From: Flavisphingopyxis soli
GTDB lineage: Bacteria > Pseudomonadota > Alphaproteobacteria > Sphingomonadales > Sphingomonadaceae
DNA length: 64,000 nt
Direction: 5' to 3'
NCBI RefSeq assembly: GCF_007995095.1
Contig: NZ_VOPY01000003.1
Span: 248,001 to 312,000, forward strand
Shown here: piece by piece, positions 52,159 through 61,147 of the stretch
Numbering within the stretch: the stretch's first letter is position 1
Layout of the letters: the number at the start of each line of letters is the position of its first letter
Position numbers and translations under genes: made by a program
Notes under the pieces: model-generated
The model's database searches: none
The model's input: only the letters and a program-made list of their open reading frames with translations
What the model was told of the DNA's origin: nothing

Positions 52159-52677
52159 TTAGGCGGTGCCGACCGGCTGATCGCCCGGCGTTTCGCCGGC
52201 TTCGGCCTGGGCGGCGCGCTGCTGCGCATAGAGCATGCCGAAATCGATCGGTTCGAGCAGCAGCGGCGGATAGCCGCCGTCGCGCACGGCATCGGCCAGG
52301 ACTCGGCGAGCGAAGGGGAACAGGATGCGCGGCGCTTCGGCGAACAGGAACGGGTGCATCTGGTCTTCGCTGACGTTGCGCGCGCCGAACAGACCGGCAT
52401 AGCTCAGGTCGACGACAAACTGCGTCCCCTGGTCCATCGTCGCGCGGACGTCGATCTTGAGGATAACTTCGTGCATGTCCTCGCCATGCTGGGCCGAGGC
52501 GATGTTGAACTGGACGTCGATCTGCGGCTGGCCGGTCCACTGAAAGACCTCGGGCGTACTCGGATTCTCGAACGACAGGTCTTTGACATATTGCGTGATC
52601 ATGCCGACCGAAGGCGACGTGTCTTCGCCATTGGCCATGGGCTCGATGCTGTCGTGCTTGGGTGCGTCTTCAGCCAT
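52159..52677 (-). CDS. secB: Protein-export chaperone SecB
   Basis: The 172-residue cytosolic chaperone keeps preproteins unfolded for SecA. Recognisable blocks are ITQYVKDLSFENPSTPEVFQ, VQFNIASAQ, HEVILKIDVRA and the HPFLFAEAPRILFPFARRVL block followed by LADAVRDGGYPPLLLEPIDF. I chose the ATG at 52677 (MAEDAPKH). It is followed by murJ. The gap 52678-52903 upstream of the divergent Tim44-like gene holds no gene. Confidence 0.95.
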   Translation of the reverse strand: MAEDAPKHDSIEPMANGEDTSPSVGMITQYVKDLSFENPSTPEVFQWTGQPQIDVQFNIASAQHGEDMHEVILKIDVRATMDQGTQFVVDLSYAGLFGARNVSEDQMHPFLFAEAPRILFPFARRVLADAVRDGGYPPLLLEPIDFGMLYAQQRAAQAEAGETPGDQPVGTA

Positions 52678-52903
52678 TGCTATCGGTACTTTCGCTTGAG
52701 TGAGTGGAGCGATCCCGGCGCACGGCGAGGTCATCGGCGACGCGCGGGAAGGCGTTGGTTGGCGCGATTAGCAGCCCTGCGGACAAAGCACAATCTGTAG
52801 GCACACCCTCATTGCCGGGGCGAACTGAGCGCTATCGGTTTGAAAGCACGACCATGATCGCCTATGTTGGGGACACAGCAATTCAAAGAGGAACCGCGCG
52901 CCT

Positions 52904-53566
52904 GTGAATATCACCATCGTCCTTCTGGCCATGATCGCCGCTTTTCTGGGCCTGAGGCTCTATTCGGTGCTGGGCAAACGGACCGGTCACGAGCAGGAAC
53001 CCGTGCTGCGCCGTCCCGACGAGCATCCCCGCGCGGTCGCGCAGGCGCCCAAGGACGACGTCATCGAAGGCCGCGTGGTCGATCCCGTCGGTATTCCCGA
53101 CACGGTCTATCACCCCGCCGCCGAGACGGGCATCCGCAAGATCCTCAATGCCGATCGCAGCTTCGATGTCGGCAAGTTTCTTGGCGGTGCGCAGGCTGCC
53201 TATCGCATGGTTCTGGAAGCGTTCTGGGCGGGCGACCGCGAGACGCTGCGCGACCTGTGCGACGACGATGTCTATGCCGCCTTCGACGGCGCGATCACCG
53301 CGCGCGAGGCAGCGGGCGAGACGCTCGACAACCGGCTTGTCGCGATCGAGGAAGCAACGATCGTCGGGGCAAGCCTCAACGGGTCGATCGCCGATGTCAT
53401 CGTCCGCTTCGACGCCGATATCTCGGCAGTGACGCGCGACGCCGACAAGCAGGTTATCGCCGGATCGCTCAGCGACGGCGTCCAGACGCACGACATCTGG
53501 ACCTTTACCCGCGACCTGGCGAGCAACGATCCCAACTGGGTGCTCGACGAAACCGACGTCGCCTGA
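52904..53566 (+). CDS. Tim44/TimA domain protein
   Basis: The 220-residue product has an N-terminal transmembrane helix (about 3-18) and a C-terminal Tim44-like domain: ILNADRSFDVGKFLGGAQAA, YRMVLEAFWAGDRETLRDLC, VRFDADISAVT and a final DIWTFTRDLASNDPNWVLDE. Tim44-like proteins in alphaproteobacteria are membrane-bound homologues of the mitochondrial import motor component. It starts at a GTG preceded by AGAGGA. It leads a conserved cluster with mltA and an Smr-domain gene. Confidence 0.88.
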   Translation: MNITIVLLAMIAAFLGLRLYSVLGKRTGHEQEPVLRRPDEHPRAVAQAPKDDVIEGRVVDPVGIPDTVYHPAAETGIRKILNADRSFDVGKFLGGAQAAYRMVLEAFWAGDRETLRDLCDDDVYAAFDGAITAREAAGETLDNRLVAIEEATIVGASLNGSIADVIVRFDADISAVTRDADKQVIAGSLSDGVQTHDIWTFTRDLASNDPNWVLDETDVA

Positions 53567-53579
53567 CGGGGCGCGGGCG

Positions 53580-54818
53580 GTGACCCTTCGACGCCACCGC
53601 CGCGCGGACAATTCGCACTTATGGCAGACGCGTGCCGCGCTGGTTGTGACCGCATCGGCGGCGCTGATGCTGCTTGGATCGTGTACGGTCGAACGCCAGG
53701 CGGGCAGTGAGCCGCCGGCTACCGCCCAGCCCGTCCCCACACCGACCAAAGCCGAAGCTGAAACGGCCAGCGAGGCCGGTATCGCAATCGCTTCAGCCGA
53801 TCTTTCGCGCCTGTCCGATGCGCGGCTCGATGCTGCGCTGGCGGCATTCCGGATCAGCTGCCCGTCGCTCGTCAAGCGCAGCGATTCGAGCGGCCTGACG
53901 CGTGCGGGCGACTGGGACGATGCCTGCGCGGCCGCGGCGGGAGCGTCGTCTGGACGGACCTTCTTCACCGAAAATTTCCGCGCCGTCCGCGTCGGCGACG
54001 GCAGCGCCTTTGCGACGGGCTATTTCGAACCGCAGATCGCCGGGCAGCGAAGCAAGGCGCCGGGCTACCAGATCCCCGTTTATGGCGTACCGACCGACCT
54101 GATTGACGTCGATCTCGGTCAATTCAGCGACACGCTCAAGGGCAAACGCATCCGGGGCCGGGTCGAGGGCAACAGCCTCGTCCCCTATTACGACCGCGCG
54201 GCGATCGAGGCGGGTGCGATAGCAGGGCATGCGCCGGTGATCGGCTATGCCGCCGACGCGGTCGAACTGTTCTTCCTCCAGGTCCAGGGATCGGGGCGGT
54301 TGCAAGCGCCCGACGGGTCGGTGATCCGGATCGGCTATGCCGGGCAGAACGGGCGCGATTATGTCGGTATCGGCAAACTCCTCGCCGATCGCGGCGTATT
54401 GCCCAGGGACAAGCGATCGATGCAGGGGATCATGGAATATCTCCGTACCGACCCCGCGCGCGGCGCGGCGGTAATGCGCGAAAACCCCAGCTATATCTTC
54501 TTCCAGGAGCTGACCGGTGCCGGTCCGCTCGGTGCGCTCGGGCGGCCCGTCACGCCGCGCGCTACCGTTGCCGCCGATCCGAAATTCGTTCCGCTCGGTG
54601 CGCCCGTGCTGCTCGATCTCGATGCCGATATCGCCGATGGCCTGTGGATCGCGCAAGATACCGGCGGCGCGATCAAGGGCGCCAACCGCTTCGATACCTT
54701 CTGGGGCGCCGGCGCCGAGGCGCGGACAATCGCGGGCGGAATGTCGGGCCATGGCAGCGCGCTGATCCTGTTGCCGCGCGCTGCCGCCGAGCGGCTCGCC
54801 ACCCGTCCAGCGCAATGA
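53580..54818 (+). CDS. mltA: Membrane-bound lytic transglycosylase A
   Basis: The 412-residue protein has a lipoprotein-type leader (LMLLGSC, so Cys at about residue 35 may be lipidated) after a long basic N-terminus. The MltA domain (about 120-300) includes GYFEPQIAGQRSKAPGYQIP and the FFLQVQGSGRLQAPDGS block, and the C-terminal 3D domain has DGLWIAQDTGGAIKGANRFD, with its aspartates. It cleaves peptidoglycan to anhydromuropeptides. It starts at a GTG, 13 bases after the Tim44-like gene, and overlaps the Smr gene as ATGA. Confidence 0.92.
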   Translation: MTLRRHRRADNSHLWQTRAALVVTASAALMLLGSCTVERQAGSEPPATAQPVPTPTKAEAETASEAGIAIASADLSRLSDARLDAALAAFRISCPSLVKRSDSSGLTRAGDWDDACAAAAGASSGRTFFTENFRAVRVGDGSAFATGYFEPQIAGQRSKAPGYQIPVYGVPTDLIDVDLGQFSDTLKGKRIRGRVEGNSLVPYYDRAAIEAGAIAGHAPVIGYAADAVELFFLQVQGSGRLQAPDGSVIRIGYAGQNGRDYVGIGKLLADRGVLPRDKRSMQGIMEYLRTDPARGAAVMRENPSYIFFQELTGAGPLGALGRPVTPRATVAADPKFVPLGAPVLLDLDADIADGLWIAQDTGGAIKGANRFDTFWGAGAEARTIAGGMSGHGSALILLPRAAAERLATRPAQ

Positions 54819-55399
54819 CCCGCAAATCGCGCGATGCCGCGCTCGACGCAGATGGCCGCGCGCTGTGGAACCGCGTCGCGCGTTCGGTCGATCCGCTGCC
54901 GGGACGCCACATCTTTGCCGATCCCGCGCCCGCGCCGCCGCCCACCGCATCGCCCAAGGCCAAGGCCGGCCCGCGCATCGGCCGCGTGCCGCCGCCCGCT
55001 CCCCCTGCGCCGTCCGCCAAGGTTGCGCCGCCCAATGGCGGTCTCGACGGCAGCTGGGAACGGCAGATCGCACGCGGGCGGTTGTCAGCCGATGCGACGA
55101 TCGACCTCCACGGCCTGACGCTCGACCAGGCGTGGCGGCGGCTCGACTTCGCACTCGAAGAGGCAAATGCGATCGGCACGCGCGTGGTGCTCGTCGTCAC
55201 CGGGCGCGGCGCTGCCGATCCCTCGGCGGGGCGCGCATCGGCGGGCGTCATCCGTCCGCGCGGTATGATCCGTGCCAAGCTCGAAGACTGGATCGCCGCG
55301 TCGCGCCACGCATCGTCGATTGCCTCGATTCGCGGCGCTCACCCGCGCCATGGCGGGGCGGGTGCGGTGTACCTGATCCTCAGGCGAAGGCGCGGTTGA
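54815..55399 (+). CDS. Smr/MutS-C-terminal domain protein
   Basis: The 194-residue protein has a proline/alanine-rich N-terminal half (about 40-75) and a C-terminal Smr domain (about 95-190): DLHGLTLDQAWRRLD, RVVLVVTGRG, MIRAKLEDWI and the final HPRHGGAGAVYLILRRR. Smr domains are nucleases acting on DNA junctions or RNA; the DLHG and TGRG motifs are intact. It is coupled to mltA, and its last 20 bases overlap the convergent dapE. Confidence 0.88.
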   Translation: MTRKSRDAALDADGRALWNRVARSVDPLPGRHIFADPAPAPPPTASPKAKAGPRIGRVPPPAPPAPSAKVAPPNGGLDGSWERQIARGRLSADATIDLHGLTLDQAWRRLDFALEEANAIGTRVVLVVTGRGAADPSAGRASAGVIRPRGMIRAKLEDWIAASRHASSIASIRGAHPRHGGAGAVYLILRRRRG

Positions 55400-56519
55400 G
55401 CATCGCTTCGTAGATATCGGTGAGGTTTTCGAGGTCGGCGACCGCGACCGCCTCGTCGAGCTTGTGCATCGTCGCGTTGATCAGGCCGAATTCGACCACC
55501 GGGCACAAGGCCGAAAGGAAGCGCGCGTCGGACGTGCCGCCGCTGGTCGATGCTTCGGGGCGAACGCCGGTGACCGATTCGACCGCGTCCTGGACGAGGT
55601 TCGACAATTCGCCCGGCGGGGTCAGGAAGGCCTCGCCCGAGACGACTCCCTTGAGCGTGCCGCCGTGCTTTTCGGCGATGGCGCGCAAGCGGTCCGCAAT
55701 TTCGGTGCCCGTGTGGAGATCGTTGAAGCGGCACGACAGCCGCGCAGAGGCGGACTTGGGAATGACGTTGTGAGCCGGATTACCGACCGCGATATCGGTC
55801 GTTTCGATATTGCTCGGCTGGAACCAGTCGGTGCCCTGGTCGAGTTCGATCGCAGCGATCTCGTTGAGGATCGTCACCAGTTTCGCGATCGGATTGTCGG
55901 CGAGGTGCGGATAGGCGACATGGCCCTGCGTGCCGTCGACCCTGATCCACATGTTGACCGATCCGCGCCGGCCGATCTTCATCGTGTCGCCGAGCCGGTT
56001 GACCGAGGTCGGTTCGCCGACGAGGATCATTTCTGGCGTGCAGCTCGCGTCGGCCATGTGCCGCATCAGTGCGCGCGTTCCGTGGATCGCCGCGCCTTCC
56101 TCGTCCCCCGTGATGATCAGGCTGATCGTGCCGGCATCGGCCGGGACGCGCATGGCGGCGGCGATGAAGCAGGCGATCGCGCCCTTCATGTCGACCGCGC
56201 CGCGCCCGTAGAGCAGGCCGCCGCGGATTTCGGGCGCGAACGCGTCGCTTTCCCAGCCTTCGCCTGGCGGGACGACGTCGAGATGGCCGGCAAAGGCGAA
56301 GTGACGGCCGCCGCTGCCGCGCGTGGCGAGCAGGTTTTCGACCGGGCCGCCGTTTTCGGGATCGGGGTCGTCGCTGCCATCGATGAAGCGCGTCACGGCA
56401 AAGCCCGCCGCTTCGAGCATCGGCGTAATCGCATCGAACACCGCGCCGGTCGCGGGGGTGACGCTTTTTGCGGCGATGAGGCGGGTGGCGAGGTCGATGG
56501 GGTCGGTGCTCTGGGTCAT
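55380..56519 (-). CDS. dapE: Succinyl-diaminopimelate desuccinylase
   Basis: The 379-residue M20 metallopeptidase makes L,L-diaminopimelate. Zinc ligands are visible in FAGHLDVVPPGEGW, GRGAVDMKGAIACF, ITGDEEGAAIHGTR, and near the end EASTSGGTSDARFL. The middle dimerisation domain has IGRRGSVNMWIRVDGTQGHV. I start it at the ATG at 56519 (MTQSTDP). It works in the same pathway as dapB at 38236-38964. Confidence 0.94.
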   Translation of the reverse strand: MTQSTDPIDLATRLIAAKSVTPATGAVFDAITPMLEAAGFAVTRFIDGSDDPDPENGGPVENLLATRGSGGRHFAFAGHLDVVPPGEGWESDAFAPEIRGGLLYGRGAVDMKGAIACFIAAAMRVPADAGTISLIITGDEEGAAIHGTRALMRHMADASCTPEMILVGEPTSVNRLGDTMKIGRRGSVNMWIRVDGTQGHVAYPHLADNPIAKLVTILNEIAAIELDQGTDWFQPSNIETTDIAVGNPAHNVIPKSASARLSCRFNDLHTGTEIADRLRAIAEKHGGTLKGVVSGEAFLTPPGELSNLVQDAVESVTGVRPEASTSGGTSDARFLSALCPVVEFGLINATMHKLDEAVAVADLENLTDIYEAMLNRAFA

Positions 56520-56599
56520 ACTAATCTCGTCAATCTGAGCGCGTCTCGACGCTAAAGACACTGGCGCCGCGCGTTCGGGCGGACCTATGAGGATATCGA

Positions 56600-56618
56600 C
56601 CCTGAAACAAGTTCAGGG
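56600..56618. repeat. REP-like palindrome (CCCTGAA-N5-TTCAGGG)
   Basis: A perfect 7-bp inverted repeat with a five-base spacer lies between dapE and the divergent cupin gene, followed by TGACGACGA. Its form is that of a repeated extragenic palindrome, but no second copy was recognised in the window. Confidence 0.4.
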
Positions 56619-56635
56619 TGACGACGAAGAGGGGA

Positions 56636-57106
56636 ATGACCGTGCCCAAGATCGAACTGGACGCTATCGAACAGACCAACACGACGGGCTATCCGCCGCC
56701 CTTTAACGGGCCGGTGCAGGGACGCTGGCATCGCCGCCTCGCCCCGGCAGCAGGACTCAGCGAAATGGGCGCGAGCCACGTCGTGCTCAAGCCCGGCGCC
56801 TGGTCCTCGCAGCGCCACTGGCACGAGGGCGAAGACGAGATGGTGATCATGATCGCCGGCGAAGCAGTGCTGGTCGAGGATACGGGCGAAACGATCATGC
56901 GCGCGGGTGACATCGCGGCCTGGGCCAAGGGCGCGCCGAACGGTCATCATCTGATCAACCGGAGCGATGCCGACTGCACGTTTGTCGCGATCAGCGCGGG
57001 CGACCGCGATGGCGGCGGGAGCTATTCGGACATCGACATGCGCTTCACCAAGGACGGCTATGTCCACAATGACGGCACGCCCTATCCGACCAACCGGATC
57101 GCCTAG
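56636..57106 (+). CDS. Cupin domain protein
   Basis: The 156-residue protein has a single cupin barrel. Motif 1 is seen in SSQRHWHEGEDEMVIMIAGE with metal-binding His and Glu, and motif 2 in GDIAAWAKGAPNGHHLIN. It resembles small stand-alone cupins of unknown substrate, possibly sugar or metabolite binding. The ATG at 56636 follows a purine-rich GAAGAGGGG; an earlier ATG at 56618 is less likely. Confidence 0.82.
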   Translation: MTVPKIELDAIEQTNTTGYPPPFNGPVQGRWHRRLAPAAGLSEMGASHVVLKPGAWSSQRHWHEGEDEMVIMIAGEAVLVEDTGETIMRAGDIAAWAKGAPNGHHLINRSDADCTFVAISAGDRDGGGSYSDIDMRFTKDGYVHNDGTPYPTNRIA

Positions 57107-57112
57107 GCGGGA

Positions 57113-57793
57113 TCAGCCTTCGGGCGCGATCTCATACTGGTCGATGACCCATTCCTCTTCCTGCGCCGATGCGATCCAGTCCTGGACGAAGCGGTGTTCG
57201 ATGACCGCTTTCATATAGGCAGCGGCAAAGGGCGGAACGGGGATCGAATAGCTGATGAAGCGCGTGACGACCGGCGCGAACATGATGTCGACCGCGCCGA
57301 ACGCGCCGAACAGGAAATCGCCGTCGCCGCCGCCCAGGCCGCCGAAACGCGCGCGCGCCTCGGCCCAGATCTGGAGGATGCGTGCAACGTCGGCCTGCGC
57401 CTCGGGACCGATCTTCGCGTCGGGATAGATGCGGCGGATGTTCATCGTGCATTCGCGGCGCAGCGCGGCATAGCTCGAATGCATTTCGGCCGCCATCGAG
57501 CGCGCCATCGCGCGGGCGTGGACGTCGTCGGGCCAGAAGAGTTTGTTGTCGGTCTTTTCGTTGAGATACTCGATGATCGCCAGGCTGTCCCAGATGACGC
57601 AATCCTCGCCATCCCACAATATCGGCACCTTGCCGCCGCCGGGCGCGAACTCGTTGCCTTCGCGGCGCCGGTCCCATTCGTCCGAATACAACGGCACGAC
57701 GACCTCTTCGAATGGCAGGCCGGATTGCTTGCACGCCAGCCAGCCGCGCATCGACCAGCTCGAATAGGCCTTGTTGCCGATAAACAGTTTCAT
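57113..57793 (-). CDS. Glutathione S-transferase family protein
   Basis: The 226-residue protein has the thioredoxin-like N-terminal domain (NKAYSSWSMRGWLACKQSGL with a likely catalytic Ser, and GKVPILWDGEDCVIWDSLAI with the glutathione-binding VP and DS residues) and a helical C-terminal domain. It resembles the YfcF/maleylacetoacetate isomerase-like group. It lies next to engB but is separated by 49 bases and is probably independent. Confidence 0.86.
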   Translation of the reverse strand: MKLFIGNKAYSSWSMRGWLACKQSGLPFEEVVVPLYSDEWDRRREGNEFAPGGGKVPILWDGEDCVIWDSLAIIEYLNEKTDNKLFWPDDVHARAMARSMAAEMHSSYAALRRECTMNIRRIYPDAKIGPEAQADVARILQIWAEARARFGGLGGGDGDFLFGAFGAVDIMFAPVVTRFISYSIPVPPFAAAYMKAVIEHRFVQDWIASAQEEEWVIDQYEIAPEG

Positions 57794-57842
57794 CGTATCA
57801 TCTCATCCTGTTTCCGCTCGGGCGCGAGCGCAAGGGGGCGAT

Positions 57843-58490
57843 CTAGCTTTCGAAGGCGTCGAGGACGACCGCGCGCAGCTCGGCGATGCCCATGCCCTTT
57901 TCGCTCGAGGTGACGAGGATCTCTGGATGCGCGGCGGGGTGCTTGCGCGCCTCGGCCTCGGTCCGCGCCTGGACTTCGGCGAGCGCGCTCGCCTTGATCT
58001 TGTCGGCCTTGGTGATGACGAGACGATAGCCGACCGCCGCCTCGTCGAGCATCGTCATCACTTCGCGGTCGATATCCTTGATCCCGTGACGCGCGTCGAT
58101 CAGCACCAGCGAGCGTTTGAGCACCGCGCGGCCGCGCAGATAGTCGTTGATCAGGAAACGCCATTTCTTGACGACATCCTTGGGCGCCTTGGCAAAGCCG
58201 TAGCCGGGCATGTCGACGAGGCGGCACGAGACCGGATCGCCGATGTCGAAGAAGTTCAATTCCTGCGTGCGTCCCGGCGTGACCGAGGTGCGCGCGAGCG
58301 ACTTGCGCCCGGTCAGCGCGTTGAGCAGCGACGACTTGCCGACGTTGGAGCGGCCGGCAAAGGCGACCTCGGGGACGGTCGGTTCGGGCAGGAACTCGAG
58401 CTTGGGCGCCGAGAGCAGGAATGCCATCGGCCCCGCGAACAGCTTGCGCGCGCGCTCGATCAGGTCGGCCTGGGCTTCTTCCTCGGTCAC
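57843..58490 (-). CDS. engB: Ribosome-biogenesis GTPase EngB (YihA)
   Basis: The 215-residue GTPase has G1 AFAGRSNVGKSSLLNAL near residue 47, G2 TSVTPGRTQ, G3 LVDMPGYGFA and G4 VITKADKI. It assists 50S assembly. It starts at a GTG (58490) overlapping the yidC stop as GTGA, so it closes the rpmH-rnpA-yidD-yidC-engB unit. Longer in-frame versions are antisense-like extensions through yidC. Confidence 0.94.
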   Translation of the reverse strand: MTEEEAQADLIERARKLFAGPMAFLLSAPKLEFLPEPTVPEVAFAGRSNVGKSSLLNALTGRKSLARTSVTPGRTQELNFFDIGDPVSCRLVDMPGYGFAKAPKDVVKKWRFLINDYLRGRAVLKRSLVLIDARHGIKDIDREVMTMLDEAAVGYRLVITKADKIKASALAEVQARTEAEARKHPAAHPEILVTSSEKGMGIAELRAVVLDAFES

Positions 58491-60205
58491 TTCGCGTCTG
58501 CGGTCTTGGGTTCCGCCTTCAGCCCCGGATAGCGGCTGTAGAGGAACTTCTGCTGCGCGATCGTGAGCACGTTCGAGGTGATCCAGTAGAGCAGCAGCCC
58601 GGCCGCGAACGGCGCCATGACGAACATCAGGACCCACGGCATGAAGCCGAAAATCTGTTTCTGGACGTCGTCCATCGGCTGCGGGTTGAGGCGGAACTGG
58701 AGCCACATCGAGGCGCCAAGCAGGATCGCGAGGACGCCGATGCCGAGGAAGCCCGGCACCTGATACGGCAGCAGGCCGAACAGGTTGAGGACGTGCAAGG
58801 GATCGGGCGCGCTCAGATCCTTGAGCCAGCCGAAGAACGGCTGGTGGCGCATCTCGATCGTCAGCATCAACACCTTGTAGAGCGCATAGAAGACGGGAAT
58901 CTGCAGGAAGATCGGCAGGCAGCCGGCCATCGGATTGACCTTTTCGCGCTTGTAGAGCTCCATGATCTCCTGCTGCATGCGCGGCTTGTCGTCCTTGTGC
59001 TTGTCCTGGATCGCCTTCATCTTGGGCTGGACGACGCGCATTTGCGCCATCGAGCGAAAGCCCTTCTGGGCGATCGGGAACATCAGCCCGCGGATGATGA
59101 AGGTCAGCGCGATGATCGCGACGCCGAAATTGCCGAACAGTTTGAACAGCCAGTCGAGCAGGTAGAAAATCGGCTTTTCGAACCAGCGGAACCAGCCCCA
59201 GTCGATCGCCCGGTCGAACTTGACGATGCCGCTGTCGGCATAATCTTCGAGCAGCGAGGTTTCCTTGGCGCCGGCAAAGATGCGGCTCGTCGTGGTCAGC
59301 GACTTGCCCGGTGCGAGCACTTCCTGCTTGGCCGCCCAGTTGGCCTGGAACAGGTCGCCCTTGGCAGCGCGCAGCGTTGCATCGACGCGCGTCTTCTGAT
59401 CGGGAATGACCGCGCTCAGCCAGTATTTGTCGGTAAAGCCGACCCAGCCGCCGGTCGTTGCACGCGTTTCGGGCGTGCCCATCTGTTCGGCCAGGTCCTT
59501 GTAGTTCCATTTGTAATCGGCGGCATCGTCGATGACACCCATCGGTCCCGAATGATTGGTCCAGGTCGATTTGTCGGTCGGTGCGCCGATCCGGTTGACC
59601 AGCGCATAGGGCGCAACCCCGACCGAGGACGTGCCCCGGTTGGTCACGGTCTGCTTGGCGCTGATCATGTAGTTCTTGTCGATCGACAGCTCGATCGTGA
59701 AGGTCTGCCCCTGGTCGTTGTCGTGGAACAGCGTGACCGGCGTTTCGGGCGTCAGCTTGGCGCCGCTCGCTTTCCACACGGTGTTGGTGTCGGGTGCGTT
59801 GAGCCCCTGTCCGGTCCAGCCGAGGCCGGCATAATAGGCGTTCTTGGTCCCGGCAGGCGAGAACAGGTGGATCGGCGGCGAATCGGGCGCGATGGTTTCC
59901 TTGTACCCGGTCAGGACCACGTCATCGATGCGCGCGCCCTTGAGGTTGATCGAGCCGGTCATGCGCGGCGTCTGGATCGGGATGCGCGGCGTTTCGGCGA
60001 TGACCACGGCGCGATCGCGGATCGCCTTCGGGCTGTCGGCGGCGGGATCGGCTTCGGGCGCAGGCAGGGCGGTCTGCTTGCCGCCCGAAATCTGCGTCGA
60101 TGGCGGGGTCGCAGTGGGGAAGAAATGGTTGGCGACGTACGGCCAGCCGAGCAGAATCAGGCCGGCGAAAACCACCGCCAGCACCATGTTGCGTTTGTCA
60201 TCCAC
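58487..60205 (-). CDS. yidC: Membrane protein insertase YidC
   Basis: The 572-residue insertase has an N-terminal helix (RNMVLAVVFAGLILLGWPYV), a large periplasmic domain (about 60-340) and the conserved C-terminal core of five helices with RGLMFPIAQKGFRSMAQMRV, the substrate-groove arginine region and NPMAGCLPIFLQIPVFYALY. I start it at the GTG at 60205, giving VDDKRNMV, with GGGA upstream. It inserts membrane proteins alone or with Sec. Confidence 0.95.
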   Translation of the reverse strand: MDDKRNMVLAVVFAGLILLGWPYVANHFFPTATPPSTQISGGKQTALPAPEADPAADSPKAIRDRAVVIAETPRIPIQTPRMTGSINLKGARIDDVVLTGYKETIAPDSPPIHLFSPAGTKNAYYAGLGWTGQGLNAPDTNTVWKASGAKLTPETPVTLFHDNDQGQTFTIELSIDKNYMISAKQTVTNRGTSSVGVAPYALVNRIGAPTDKSTWTNHSGPMGVIDDAADYKWNYKDLAEQMGTPETRATTGGWVGFTDKYWLSAVIPDQKTRVDATLRAAKGDLFQANWAAKQEVLAPGKSLTTTSRIFAGAKETSLLEDYADSGIVKFDRAIDWGWFRWFEKPIFYLLDWLFKLFGNFGVAIIALTFIIRGLMFPIAQKGFRSMAQMRVVQPKMKAIQDKHKDDKPRMQQEIMELYKREKVNPMAGCLPIFLQIPVFYALYKVLMLTIEMRHQPFFGWLKDLSAPDPLHVLNLFGLLPYQVPGFLGIGVLAILLGASMWLQFRLNPQPMDDVQKQIFGFMPWVLMFVMAPFAAGLLLYWITSNVLTIAQQKFLYSRYPGLKAEPKTADAK

Positions 60206-60251
60206 CGTTGAAAGTTCCCGTTTGTCTGCGTGAAGAGGAGGTCGGAGCGCG

Positions 60252-60461
60252 TCAGGGCACCGGATCGTATCCGTGCCCACCCCATGGATGGCAGCGCATT
60301 AGCCGTTTTGCCGCGATCCAGCCACCCTTGATCGCACCATGGCGTTCGAGCGCTTGTATGGCATATTCCGAACAGCTCGGCGCATAGCGGCAGCTGGGCG
60401 GCAGGATACGCGACGGACCGAGCTGCCAGCCGCGCGCGATGAGGATGAGGAGGCGCTTCAT
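60252..60461 (-). CDS. yidD: Membrane protein insertion efficiency factor YidD
   Basis: The 69-residue protein has the YidD pattern: ILIARGWQLGPSRILPPSCR, YAPSCSEYAIQALERHGAIK and RCHPWGGHGYDPVP. Its ATG overlaps the rnpA stop as ATGA. Confidence 0.94.
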   Translation of the reverse strand: MKRLLILIARGWQLGPSRILPPSCRYAPSCSEYAIQALERHGAIKGGWIAAKRLMRCHPWGGHGYDPVP

Positions 60462-60904
60462 CGCGGCCCCTTCGCCTTGGCGATCGCCTTGACGAGGTCG
60501 GTGCGCAGATGCGCGAAATCGCGCGTCAGCGCGTCCTTGCGCCCGATCAGAACGTGATCGGCGCCGGCGATGCCGTGGTCGGGAAGGACGTCGCGGGCGA
60601 GCGCGCGAAAGCGGCGCTTGATCCGGTTGCGCACGACCGCGTTGCCGACCTTCTTGGTCACGGTGATGCCGATGCCGATCGCCGGGTCATCGTCGCGGCG
60701 GTCATGGATGAGCAGGACGAAGGCGGGACCGTGCGCGCGCTTGCCGCGATTGGCGGCGAGAAATTCGCGCCGGACGTGGAGCTTTCGAACCGAGGGCTTG
60801 TCCCCATCGGACGACACGGCGACCGATTCGGGACCAGACGCACGAACCCCGCCGCTTCGATTGCGAAGGGCGGGGGTCGGGGATGCCGATTCGGTTTCGG
60901 CCAT
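60458..60904 (-). CDS. rnpA: Ribonuclease P protein component
   Basis: The 148-residue protein has the RnpA core from about residue 45: RREFLAANRGKRAHGPAFVL, then GITVTKKVGNAVVRNRIKRR with the RNR motif, and the C-terminal DHVLIGRKDALTRDFAHLRT. It supports tRNA 5' maturation. The first 44 or so residues (TESASPTPALRNRSGGVRAS and onward) are low-complexity and not part of the usual family start; a GTG about 33 codons in could be an alternative start. It lies 35 bases after rpmH. Confidence 0.92.
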   Translation of the reverse strand: MAETESASPTPALRNRSGGVRASGPESVAVSSDGDKPSVRKLHVRREFLAANRGKRAHGPAFVLLIHDRRDDDPAIGIGITVTKKVGNAVVRNRIKRRFRALARDVLPDHGIAGADHVLIGRKDALTRDFAHLRTDLVKAIAKAKGPR

Positions 60905-60939
60905 GGCTGAAGTCGCGCCCGGGTGGGGGCGCGGCGGCG

Positions 60940-61074
60940 TTAGGCCGAAAGCTTCTTGCGGCCGCGGGCGCGGCGGGCACGCAGGATGTTGCGGCCGCCC
61001 GGAGTCGCCTTGCGGGCGAAAAACCCGTGGCGCCGTGCGCGGACGAGGTTGCTTGGCTGGAAGGTGCGCTTCAT
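60940..61074 (-). CDS. rpmH: 50S ribosomal protein L34
   Basis: The 44-residue protein [20 protein letters not shown]... is complete L34, ending in [13 protein letters not shown]. It leads the rpmH-rnpA-yidD-yidC-engB unit. The start is fixed by family identity. Its leader contains a terminator-like hairpin behind a strong promoter, as in rpsT. Confidence 0.97.
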   Translation of the reverse strand: MKRTFQPSNLVRARRHGFFARKATPGGRNILRARRARGRKKLSA

Positions 61075-61104
61075 CGCTGATATCCCGAATATGAACTGGT
61101 TCGA

Positions 61105-61133
61105 ATAAAAAGGGCCGCCATCGCTGGGCGGCC
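61105..61133 (-). terminator. Terminator-like hairpin in the rpmH leader (possible attenuator)
   Basis: On the minus strand GGCCGCC, seven bases and GGCGGCC form a perfect 7-bp stem (61133-61113) followed by C and TTTTT. It begins about eight bases after the expected start of rpmH transcription. It may also end transcripts from the gene at 61173. Confidence 0.65.
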
Positions 61134-61147
61134 GCCGTATGGCAGGC

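Noticed and set aside
57818-57840. A possible terminator after engB (CGCTCG/CGAGCG hairpin)
   Set aside because: Short stem and no T-run on the relevant strand.
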